Shown here piece by piece: positions 11,339-23,257 of a stretch of DNA of 64,000 nt; position 1 is the stretch's first letter; every line of letters begins with the position of its first letter. The notes beneath the pieces were generated by a model that worked only from the letters and a program-made list of their open reading frames with translations, made no database searches and was not told where the DNA came from. Origin of the DNA: Allodiplogaster sudhausi (taxonomy: Eukaryota; Nematoda; Chromadorea; Rhabditida; Diplogasteridae); contig CALZFC010000252.1 of the NCBI GenBank assembly GCA_945643635.1, positions 4,176,001 to 4,240,000 on the forward strand, given 5' to 3'. The position numbers and the translations under genes are program-made.

Positions 11339-12313
11339 TCATTCTTTCTATTACTTCCTTTCAATGCCTATCTGGAATTCCGTTCTCTCTTCGCTGCTCA
11401 ATGATTGCTTTCCTTCTTTTCCATTATCTCTATTTATCTGTCGATTGCCCCAGGGGCATGAGTCAGCACCCACTTGGCGCACGCTATAGCCGCTATCTCT
11501 CTTTCGATCAGCGCTCCTGTAGAGAAAGAGAGAGGTAGAGAAAGAGAGTGAGTGAGAGAGAGAGAAAGAGAGAGTGTGACAAAAAATAGAGAGATTGAAA
11601 AAGTGTGGGGCGGGAAAGTAGGAAAGAAGAGATGGAGCAGAAATAGATAGACCCGAGATGACGAAAATTCATAATGCCAGTGCAACGAAAAGTAGACATT
11701 TTCGTCACACTGGCATTCTGAATTTTTTTACTTCCGCAGTAGAGAGAGAGATGTATAAGCGGTAGATCCGAATGAACGAACTTGTGATGTTCTTCCTTGT
11801 TTCCTTCCTCGTTACTCTGATAGTTCATTCTCGATTTCCTTACGTCAATCGCATTCCTTCCGTTATTTACTAAGTAGTCGCATGACAGCTCAATGGCCTA
11901 AGCCGAAGAAAGATGTTCTGCTGTTTGTTTGCTGTATACAATTTATTTCGAGTTTTACTTTCTAGCAGTAACAGAAGCTGTCTGTTTTTTTAAATCTCGT
12001 TCTGTTGCACTCCATTAACGCTTTTTATGCATTCGATAATTTTTTTAGTACTAAAAAATTTTTAAATATGAAATCTTCTTGTTAATCAAGCGTAGATGCC
12101 ATCAGCTGCTTGCCAGGACGTGGATTGTCTGAATTTCTGGCCACTAGATTTGTGAACTCCCTTCGCTCCTTCCCCTCCTCTTAGTAGTTTACTATGCATA
12201 TCTCCCCTAACGTGTTGCCCTTTTCTGCCTCGACCCACTTCACTCCAGCTGCTGCTGCTTCTTCCCATATGGATCTCTCCCTCCGTCCACTCTCTCACCT
12301 TATATGCCCATAG

Positions 12314-12369
<56 letters not shown>

Positions 12370-12374
12370 TTCTT

Positions 12375-12406
<32 letters not shown>

Positions 12407-13489
12407 GTTCTCTTCCTCCCTCTCTTACCAGCTCGTTTGTTTGCAATAGCAAAGGCACAAGACGCCCAGCAGCGTCCTCGTTTTGCCGTTCCTCACAAGC
12501 TACACGTGCACTTTCAGCTTCATCTTGCTCTCGATTCCTCTTTTCCCTTTCCTCCTCCCTCTTTCTGTTTCCCATTCTCTCTGTCTCTCTCTCTCTCTCG
12601 CTTTGTTCTTATCATGCCCTCGTGGTCCTTTTATGATATCATCTTTCTAAAGTGTCAGTAACTCTTCAAAGTGGCTGGCGCCATGAATGTGACTCTCACT
12701 TTCCCTCCTGTTCACCCCCCCCCCTCCGCCCCCCTCTCCTCTCTCCCTGCTTACCCTGTTCTTCCTGTCAACCAGGTCAGCACGAACCGCGCCAGACCGG
12801 CGTTATATTAGCGGTGAAGAGGCCAATTTACAAGAGAACCATGAAACCGCCCAGTCAAAATCCGCTCTTAATCCACCATTCAGTGTCTTCGCTTCACGTC
12901 TCTCGCTCTCTGTCTCTTTTTCTCTTCCTTCCTCGTAATATCACTATCTCTCTCTCTCTCTCTCTCTCCCTTTCTCTCAGTCTCTCTTTGTAATACAGTA
13001 CTAGCCAGAGCCAGAAGCACTTCGTTTGCATGTGCTTCACCGTCAGCTTGAGCTCCACTTCCTTCCCTCTTATCATCGTCGACTATCAGCACAATCAGCT
13101 CTAATTCAATTCTTCGGCGATATCAGTTTCCACCTCTCTCTCCCTCCCTCTTTCTATCTCTCTCTCTCTCTCCCTCTCTCTCTTTATCTCCCTCCCTCAT
13201 CATGGTATTCTTCATCCCTCACTGTCTCACTCTCCATACGAATCCTCATGTATGCCAATCTGTTCTCTAACCTCCTCGGCATCTCCAGTCTCTCGTTTCT
13301 TCTTTACTTGGCTTTTACAACCTCTGAACTGTCAGATACGTAAATGTATTATTACCTGCATACACACATTCATATGTGGTCTGCGCTATGCGCTTGCAAC
13401 TTGCAATTATAGTGGACGCGTTGGTGAGAGCCATTGACGAGTTCACACTCAAAAGGGGGAGAATGTGAGGGTAGGAGACGAGAGAGAAC

Positions 13490-13680
13490 GGAGCGAGAGA
13501 AAGTGAGAGAGAGAGAGAGAGAGAGAGAGTAATAGCGAGATAGAGAGAGAGAGTAATAGCGAGATAGAGAGAGAGAGAGTAATTGCGAGATAGAGAGAGA
13601 GAGAGAGAGCGAGAGAAAGTGAGGGATGGAGAGTAGTTATGAGGTAGAGGGAGAGAGAGAGAGAGAGAGAGAGAGGAAAG
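13490..13680. repeat. Compound GA minisatellite
   Basis: A longer unit, GA-tract plus gtaatagcgagataga, repeats three times (about 13530-13600; the last copy reads gtaattgcg) inside a GA microsatellite, giving a minisatellite of roughly 35-bp units. Confidence 0.8.
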
Positions 13681-14808
13681 GAGATTATTTCTCTTTCTTA
13701 TTATTATTGCTTGATTTATTCTTGCCGTTTTGCAAGAGGTTATGTACATATATGAGATCAATGTAAAGAAGAATATGTTAAATTGCTTACGCAATGTGAA
13801 TTTAATCTACTTTTCCTTTTTTTAGGGTTTGGTAGTCTTTCCCCTGAAAACTGCGTTTGTGTGTATGCTTTTTAGTACATATGTACGTATGTATGATTCT
13901 TTATCTTGCATGGTTTCACCAGTTCAGATTTCAAAATCTCTTTCATCATATTCTGTTCGGGCAGAACATTGCGTAACTAGCAATTCGAGAGCGGCGTGAA
14001 ACACGCAGTTTCCCCACAGTCATTCGAAATTCTCAAAACCTTTTTCCTACTTTTTCAACCAACTCGTAAAGGTCGTCATAATAAGATCGCCCATGAAACC
14101 AGTTGAGATTCGGTTGATTCGATTCTGGCTCTAGCTAAGCTGGTTTCGGTTCAGTGCTATTATTCTGGATGTCTTCTTTAACTGCTCAGTGTCCTCCTCT
14201 CGCTCCACTGCATTTCACAAGTCGAGTTTCTTTTTTTGCGCAACACCCTCCACCGCCTGCTTTCCTTTTTCTGCTTTCTCAACTCTTTCGGCACTCGTCT
14301 ATTTTTTCTCTGCTTCTCTAATGCACTCTGCTTCGTCTCTCTCCAGTGCTTCAGAAGTGAGTTGTGAAAGGTGCGTGTGCTTTGCGCGACGGCAACAACT
14401 CTCCATACCTGTCTCCCCCCCCCCCCATCACTCATATTCACTCTTGAGCCTTCTCTCTCTGTCTCTCTCACTGTCGCTCGATCTCTATCTCTCTCACTGT
14501 CGCTCGCTCTCTCTCTTTATAACTGTCTCACTCTCTCTCTCACTCTCTCTCTCTCTCTTTCTCTCTCCATTGCTATGCGCGAACGAGCAACCCAATCACT
14601 CGCTTGGCCACCTCCGATTTACTCTTGTTCACTCTCGCACTCTCTATGCGTACTCTCACAACAGCACTGTCTCTCTCTCCCTTTGTTCTCTCTTCTCTCT
14701 CTTGATCTGTTACTTATCTGACAGGCTTGCTATCTCCGCGCTCGGCACTGTACCCGGCTCGCTAGGTGCTCCGCGATCGCGATCGATCTAACATGGCAGT
14801 GAAGAGAA

Positions 14809-14813
<5 letters not shown>

Positions 14814-14850
<37 letters not shown>

Positions 14851-14891
14851 TTGAGAGGGAGAGAGCGGGAGAGAGAGAGCGAGTAAGGGAG

Positions 14892-14929
<38 letters not shown>

Positions 14930-14972
14930 AGGGAGAGAGAGAGGGAAGGAGGGAGGGAGAGAGAAAGATTAA
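14814..14972. repeat. (GA)n microsatellite
   Basis: About 160 bp of GA dinucleotide with GGGA and GCGA interruptions. It generates spurious Glu/Arg open frames. Confidence 0.9.
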
Positions 14973-15085
14973 GGGGAATAGGAATAGAAGAGAAGTCTCG
15001 CCCTCTCTGTCCCCGTGCGACGGCACTTCTTTTCCCCTGCTTACGGCGTCTCCATCTACATTGCAGCTCTTCGCTTCCTATCTTC

Positions 15086-15136
<51 letters not shown>

Positions 15137-16424
15137 CTTTCTCACTGATTTCCCTCTTTTATATTCCTTCTCTCTTCCCGTTCATTTTTTCATTTCTCCT
15201 TTATGCCAACGGCAACAAAGGCAAGTGTTTCGAGTGCGCGGGAAGAGAAAGGGAACGTTGATGAGAGAGGAGAAGTGTAACAGAGAAGAGAGAGATAGCA
15301 GAGAGAGAGAGCGAGAGAGAGAGCAGAGAGAGATACAGAGAGAGAGAGAGTGAGAGAGTGAGAGAAAGTATGAATGAGTGAGAGAACGATCGCGGCTGAA
15401 AGAGAAGAAACAAGAACAGAATGCAGAGAGAGTGAGAACGGAAGAGGAATACTGAACGAAAGAGAGAGTACAGAGAAGCAGAGTGCTCACCTTGCTCCCA
15501 CCACGAGGCTTTGCAAGTTTCCCGACACTGGTCAGCGTTTTCTGCTGCCAAAACAATGATCATAAGAAGGAAACAAGCTCCGCATCACACTTTCTCTCTA
15601 TCGTTTCCTTTTCTCTAAACTCTCTCGCCCTCTCTCTCTCCGTCGCTCTCTCTCTCTCTCTCTCTCTCTCTTTCCTTTGCTCTTCTTATTTTTCCTTGAT
15701 CACATCAATAGTTTCTGCCCATTTTCATCGAATTCCCTACGACGATGTCAGTGCAGATAATTTCTCTATAAAAAAAAGTCAATGCGAGTCCGTAAGAAAA
15801 CATCGAATATTATGTCACAGTTGGTTTCATTTCTGCTTTTTTTTTTTTATAAATTGGGCACTTTCATTTATTTGAGTGTCCTCTCTCTGCGCTTCGTCAT
15901 TACTGCTTAGCATTTTCGATTTCGTTGCTTCTTGAATGGCGACCTTCCGCTGCCCCCGAGGGCATCTCCCCAAGAACGTCACCTCCCCCCCCCCTCCTAG
16001 GAATAGCCTCCTTCTTCTGTCTCGTGCCAGCTTCCCTTGTGGCTCGTATGCATCTCTCCCTGTATGGATGTCACCACACGACATCGGCTCATTCCACTGT
16101 CTTGGCCACAAAAGCCCTCGTGTTTGTCCCGATCGCACTCTTTCTCTCGCTCTCTTCATATTGGCAGAGAAACTCTCTCTCTCTTTCTTTCTCTCTCTCT
16201 CCCCCTCTCTCTTTCTCTCTCTCGCTTTCACTCTCTTTATAACCGTGCAAGCTAACCAGATCTCGCGACCGCCCTTTCCGATTGTGTAAGCCGATGCTGA
16301 ATTCTAATAGTCGGACCATGTCAGGCACAGAATCGCTACGATTCTCTTTGGTTTTCTTCCTGTTCATATTTATTTGTTTTTTTAATATATTTTTTATTGT
16401 TTCTCATTCTGTGTCTTTCTCCCT

Positions 16425-16486
<62 letters not shown>

Positions 16487-16506
16487 CCTCTCTCTCTCTC
16501 TCTTTC
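16425..16506. repeat. (CT)n microsatellite
   Basis: About 80 bp of nearly pure CT dinucleotide. Confidence 0.9.
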
Positions 16507-18019
16507 GTATAGTCTTGTTTAACGCGAGTGGCGCGTTTCCTCGCAAAGATCAGCTGTTAACTACTCTGATTATCGCCTGCGTACCAGTCCGCAATAGAAT
16601 AGAGCTTGGCAATTATGAAAGTCCATCACATGATGAATGTGAGATGGTGACTGTGAGGGAAATTGGTTAAAAAAAGGAGATCGACTAGATAGATAAAGAT
16701 AGGATAAGAGAGAGAGAGAGAGAGAGAGAGAAGTAGAGATAGAGTGAGAGCGAGATTGAGCCCCTAAATGCATGTATGAATGGCCAAGCACATTCTCTGC
16801 TCATCAACCTCTTCCTATCAGCCACCCTCCTCAGCCACCCTCCTCTTCGTTGTAAACCTCCGCGCCTATCACTGCCTCGCTGCCGAACAAAGTTCAGCCT
16901 ATTCTCGTACTCGGCATTGCAAGTGGCCGACGCTCTCAAGGACCATTAGACTGACTGCGCGGAGATCTTCGACCGGAAGTAATGAGAGAAATCGAGAAGG
17001 AGTTAGAATGTATGTTCTCACGAAAAAATTACTTAACGCTGCCCTCACCGAAGCTACTTACATGATGTCTCAGGGAATTCTATAATTCTAAGCTATAATT
17101 GGCGCGCTTATTTCCTTTCCTCCATATCTTTCTAGCTCCCTTGCCTACCTACCAATTTCACTTTATTTTTTTGTCCGCCACGTCATCCCTGCCCTCATCT
17201 GTACATGTTTGCATTCTCTTCTCCGATTCCCTTGGCTGCTCTCTCAAATTTGTCAATGAACAACTCGCCACTCTGCTAAATATGACTCGCTGAGAAAGGC
17301 GGGGGCATTCTGTATCGAAATGAAAGAGAGTTTGAAAGGAATAGAGAAACAGAGAGAATGAGAGAGATGCCTTTTTCTGACCTTGACGTCTATTCAAGAA
17401 TCCATGTCGAGTGAATCGTCCATTTCAACTGACTCAGCTCGTGAAAAAAAACTGACGAATTCTCAGAACGCTGAGAGAAAAACCAATTCATTTCCGTTTA
17501 AGATCTCCATGCTCATATTTTCTTATTAGATTTTTTTCTGTCCGCTTCGTATCGAAGAAACATTTTTTCTGACATTTTCTGCATAGACAGAGAGTTGTCA
17601 TGGAGAGCGAAGACTAATAACATAAAAAAATAGTGCAGTCACTCGTTAAAGACTTTGCGAGTCAAGGAAGGAACTAGAGAGCGAGAGAGCGGGCAGAGAG
17701 TGCGGGAGAATGACAACGAAAGCGGGACAGAGATAGAGATAGCGAGTAGAAAGGGAGTGAGAGAGAATGAGGAAAAACGATATAGTGGAAAAGCCTTTTT
17801 GTGACTTAGAACACAAGTTTAGAAAGTGCATACGACGGTTTTTTTTAATCTACTTGTTATTTGCTACTACTTCCTTTATCTGCGAAGAGATACGATATTA
17901 TCTTTTTCTGTTCATCGCAATTTAATTAATATTCATGCCTTCGTATGGCCCTTTCCCTTATGCAAATGCCAAAGTTGATGGCAGCTCTTGATTAGATAGT
18001 TTTTGATGCCATGAAGATG

Positions 18020-18038
18020 TTTTCCTTTGTCTTCTCAG
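18020..18038 (+). promoter_or_regulatory. 3' splice site abutting the vav start codon
   Basis: A pyrimidine run ending cttctcag stands directly before ATG. Either a 5' non-coding exon is joined here or a spliced leader is added by trans-splicing. Confidence 0.5.
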
Positions 18039-18572
18039 ATGTCGGAGGGCCGGGAGATCTGGCGCGAGTGTATGCGATGGCTCACCGAGGCAGGCGTCCT
18101 CGACCCGGCATTCGAGTTAGCCATCCCATTATTATTTTACTTCTGAATTTTGGGTAGTTTTACTTGTTCTTTTATGAACTTCTGAGTGGGTTACATGTTT
18201 TAAAATCAATCAGTAATCTGAATTCATGTTTAAAAAAAATGCTTAAAATACCAATCTATTTGTTTCTCCTATAATGCCTGACCCTCCCGCTGCCCTCCAG
18301 ATCCTCTGCCACGATGGAGTGGTTTGCCGTGGCTCTCCGCGACGGAGTTCTCCTCTGCCGCCTCGCCAACGTCATCACCTCCGGCGCCATCGACCACCGC
18401 GAAGTCGTCCAGAAACCGCCGGGAGCATCTTGCGCCTCTCAGGTTTGATCTGATCTACTGACGTCAGATGTAAAGATGAAAGAAAATAACATATTTCTGT
18501 TGGCTTTTCGCTCTCTATTTGCCTCTTTTCACTGCCACTTTCTCTTCATCTCGTTTCTTTATCTCTCTTTGA

Positions 18573-18615
<43 letters not shown>

Positions 18616-18627
18616 CTCTCTCTCTTG

Positions 18628-18664
<37 letters not shown>

Positions 18665-21600
18665 GTACTCTCTTGCAGTACGCGAGCACGAAGAACATTG
18701 GCCTGTTCGTGAAGTGGTGCCGTGAAGTGATCGGTATTCGCGAAGAGTTACTCTTCCAGCCTGCGGATGTCTTCCACATGACAGACATTCTCAAGGTTTG
18801 GCTATTATTGTTGCAGTCATTTTAATTATTTAAAGGATAATTCGTTTACAATTCCCCTTTTCCATTTTTTAACGTTTACAATGTCTTTAACGTGTTATGA
18901 TTTCGCCTAGACAAAAGATGCAAATGACTGCAGGTGCTGAGCGTCCTGTCGAATGTCTCGCACTCTCATCAGGCACGCCAGGCCGGCTTGAAGTTTGATC
19001 TTTCTTCTTATTCTCTCGCGTAAATATGCAAAATATAAGTGTAAGTAAGTGCTCATGTAAGCTAAACTGTCCGGAGGGAAGCAATGCTTTCTTGCAGTCC
19101 CTTCCCTCCTCGCACGACGCCCGAGCCAGACTCCTCCAGCAGCCGCTCCAGCACATGCATTTCAGGTTCCATTCAGAGTATTTCTTCAATTCCTTTAACT
19201 TCCTTTTTCATTTTTATTTTTTATTTTATTAATGCTTTATGCATCTATGTAAATTGAGGTCCCTTCGAGAGATCTGTTGAAAGAGTTCGTTATCGTTATT
19301 TTGTTGCTATTATGTTTTCATTCACAATTCTATTCATCTCTCTCTTTCTTTCTCTGTCATACTCTCTTTGTCTGTCTCTCTCTCTCTGTCAGTCTCTCTC
19401 TCTCTCTTTCTCTCTTTCAGAATCCTCTCCGTCTCGTTCCTCCTCGTTCCGCGTGCTCTCTCCTGCCCACGAGGAAGAGGAGATCTACCGGCGATTGGGA
19501 GACCGCCTTGACGAGACAGAAGTCAATGACTCCATCTACGCCACCTACTCCAATCTCACAGAGGTCGGGCTAATTTTTATGTAATAAAAATTACAGCGAG
19601 TTTTTATTGTATTTTTTACTGTATTTTTTATTAGTTAAAGAACAGGATTATTTTCTTATAGAAACAAAAAAAAAATTTTTTTAATGATTGCAGCCCCAGC
19701 CGGAGGAAAAGGTTTACGACATCTTGGTGAAGAAGCCCTACTACGACGCACTCCATCTTCGACCAAGTGACGCTGCATTATCGGTGCGCTTCATTTCATA
19801 TTACATTAAAAAAACCTTTCAGATTAGTTATTTTCAACTATGTAGTCCTAATGAACACTGAATATAGAAAATAAGTAATTAATGAGAAGGTTTAACAATT
19901 CCAGACGCTCCAATCCTTCGCTCCTTCCACTCGTCGCGAGCACGTGATCAAGGAGATACTCGAGACGGAGCAGAACTACGTGGACAACGGCCTGAACATG
20001 CTGTCAAGGAAGTTCCACTCTCCACTCGCTTCTGTCCTCAAGCCCGACGACCATGAAGCCATATTCATGAACATTTCGGCATGATTTCTTCTTTTTACTT
20101 TCAAAGTTTTTTTTTTATAATTCGAGTTTGCATTACATTTCATTGCGATCGTTTCCGATTTTACTTTGTTTCTTTCCAAGTGTTCGAAAGTAGTTTGCAG
20201 CTTAATGTGCGCTTAGATAAATAATAATATAATAATTAAAGAATATATTTTTTAGGACCTCTGGACTCTTCACTCCTCGTTCTTCTCCCGCCTCAAGTCA
20301 GCCGCCATGCACGAACTCGGAATCAGCAAGTCTGACCGTCACACTTCCATCGCTAGCATCTTCACAATGTTTGTTGTGCATTCCCACCAAATTGCATATC
20401 TTTATCGCAATGAAAGCGGCTGTAAAGCTAGTAAGGGCTGTATATGGTAGAGTGGGTCTGTGATAACAGTCAATTCATGTCTTGTTTGTGCTAATACATT
20501 TTCATGAGATTAATTCCTCCCTCGTTGTCAGACACAAGAACGACTTCACGAAGTACGGCGTGTACTGCAGCGGGCTGAACGACGCACGGGCAAGGATAGA
20601 CAAGCTGGAGAAGACAGACAGCACCGTCAAGCAGAAGATTCAGGTTTCATCTTTCTTTCTTATCCTCTCCTCGTTCTCCGTACTCTCTCCTCTTTTCCAT
20701 ATATGGATCTTTCCCCTTCAGGAGTGCTACAACTCTCTGGAGAATCAGCAATTCAAGCTGCAAGATCTCCTCTGTCTGCCAATGCAACGAATCCTCAAGT
20801 ATCATCTGCTGCTCAAGGTTGCTAATTTTTTTTATTATATTTAATACCTTTATATGTTTTTTTTTCTAAATTACTAACTTTAAAGGAGCTTGTGAACTCG
20901 ACGGATTTGGCCTCTCCACATCGGCAGCCACTCGAAGACGCGAAGGAGGCCATGGAGGACGTGAGCGAGTATGTCAATGAAGTCAAAAGAGGAGTCGAGG
21001 AGAGAGAACGCATTGCGGGCATGCAGGCTTCCATCAATGATCTGCATATGGTAAGCAGGGTCAGAGGGTTAGGAAGAGAAGGAGAGTGAGAAAGAGAGGG
21101 ATAGAGTAGACAGACAGAGTATAAGGAAAGAATGGTAGGAGAGGTATGTACACAGATGAAATTCTGTTTACAACTGATTTGGCAAACGTGAATTATGTGT
21201 GGTCGTTTTCTGTGTCAGCCCGAGGGCATGTCTCTGAGTGACTACGGCCGCCACACAAAGGACGAGGAGTGTCGATTCGCCAAGGTAAAACCTTTATAGT
21301 TACTTTAATTCGTCTCGTTAGTCAGAGTGTTCTCCCATTATTATTATTTTAGTGAATAAATAAATTTAGTTTAGAAATATGGAAAGATACTTCTTTCAGA
21401 TAACGACCAGTTCTGGCGTTGGAAAGGCAAAGAAGCGGCACATCTTCCTATTCGAGAAGGTTCTCATCGTCTGCGAGGCCACGAGGGTTTCTTTTTCATC
21501 TATCATATTTTGTAGTTGTGTTGATTTATCTATTCTTCCCATTTCTCTCCTTTTTTATTGCGTTTTCGCGTACGGACTGTCCTCTCCCTTGAGAACAACA

Positions 21601-23209
21601 CGTACAAGTACAAGGGAGCCCATGTCATCGCGGAGTTCAGACCAGAATCGCCCGACGCCCTCCCCGCCACCACTCCCAATGGAACACTCAATGGACTCGG
21701 TGAGCATCTCAAATTCCTCCTATTTCCTTTTTTTTCATATTATGCCTGAGGGTTTTATTTTATTAAAAACCAATAATCGGAAATTGAATATTGAAATCGA
21801 GAAAGATATACGGTGAAGAATAATTATTGCCTCAGGCGGAACTCTGCGCAACAAACTGTCGCCCTCCCACGTCCTCCATCTCAAGCGAACTACGACCGCC
21901 CTGACGCGCGCGGCTGCCGCATCCGCTTCCGCTTCCCAAGCGGCAGGCGGAAGCGGTGCGGACGGAGAAGACAAACTCACGGGCATCAATCTCGAGTTCA
22001 AGACGGATGGCCAGCGACGCCAGTGGTACGAGGCCTTCCAGACTGTCCGGTCAGTTCGTTTGCATACGTATAATGCTCGTTGAATTTTATAAATATTTTC
22101 CAATTTATAAAAAAAATATTAATATGATAAATATGAATAGAATCCTTCTTTAGCCGCAACGTCTGCCCCGATGTGGGCGAGTCCGGTCACTCCGTGCACT
22201 ACACCACATTCACGTACGCAGTCTTCGATCATCACTTACACGCAATTAACACTTTTTAGCAATCTGCCAAACTTGAAATTCAATACAGAATTATGCACTG
22301 CTAACTGCTGAAGAGTAATAAGAATGAACTTGCAGTGAGTGGTCGTGTTCTCAGAAGGAAATGCCATGGCCGCCCGTGTGTATCTCTTGCAATCGATATC
22401 TCAAGGGCGTCTTCTTCCAAGGCTTCCACTGCGACCGTAAGATCTATTTATTTTCATCTTTCATTTTGAGACAAAATGTAAAAAAAAACTATGAGAAAGC
22501 TTCAAGATCCACTCAAGGGCTTGCCCAATGTCACACCTTCATTGTCACCATTGCTTGATTTTCATTCACCGCTAGCCTTGCCGCATCTTGAAAACGTTAC
22601 GTCTCTCCATGAGTCATCCATCGTTTGGGGCTATCTCACTTGTTTTTTTAGTCTTCTCTTTTTCTCCCCTCGCTTCTTTTTTCTTCTCTCTCGCTTCTTT
22701 TTCTCGTCATTGGGACATCTTTTTCTCCTCATCTATGTATCAGTCATTCCCTTCGCTCCTTGTGTCTCTAATTCTTCCCTCGTCACCCTTTTTCTCTCCA
22801 TGTCTTCTATACTCTCTTTCTCTAGCGCGCTCCTCTCCTCTCTCTCTCCCTCTATCTCATTCTTTCCTCTTGACTCATTCTTCGCCGGCCTCGAATATTC
22901 TACCATCGGATCTGATGCCCTCCTTGCTAAAGAAGATTTCCAGGCGGCTCGCAACTAATTTTCACGACTGGATATGCCGGAATTGTGCGTTCTTAGAAAG
23001 AATTCATAAAACATAAAAAAGAGTGTCGTTGGAACATAGTAGCCAATTCCCCCCCCCCTATGACAAATCGTCGCATACTCATGTATTTTCTCATGTTCCA
23101 TAATCTAGGCCTTCAATTTGCTCTCTCATTAGTTTCCTAGTTCTCTCTCCTTCATATGCCCGTCTCTCTCTCCCTCTTACTCTCCCTCTCACTCTACTCT
23201 CTCTCTCTC

Positions 23210-23257
<48 letters not shown>

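Larger units (their letters stand above)
9841..18038. other. Long microsatellite-rich region upstream of vav
   Basis: Roughly 8 kb in which CT/GA tracts recur every few hundred bases (10078-10157, 10394-10444, 11279-11340, 12318-12410, 12945-12985, 13508-13675, 14814-14972, 15089-15138, 15640-15672, 16182-16235, 16425-16505). Between them the sequence is AT-balanced with short open frames in several phases, but I found no exon chain. It may hold 5' non-coding exons or regulatory DNA of vav. There are no recognisable RNA genes. Confidence 0.55.
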
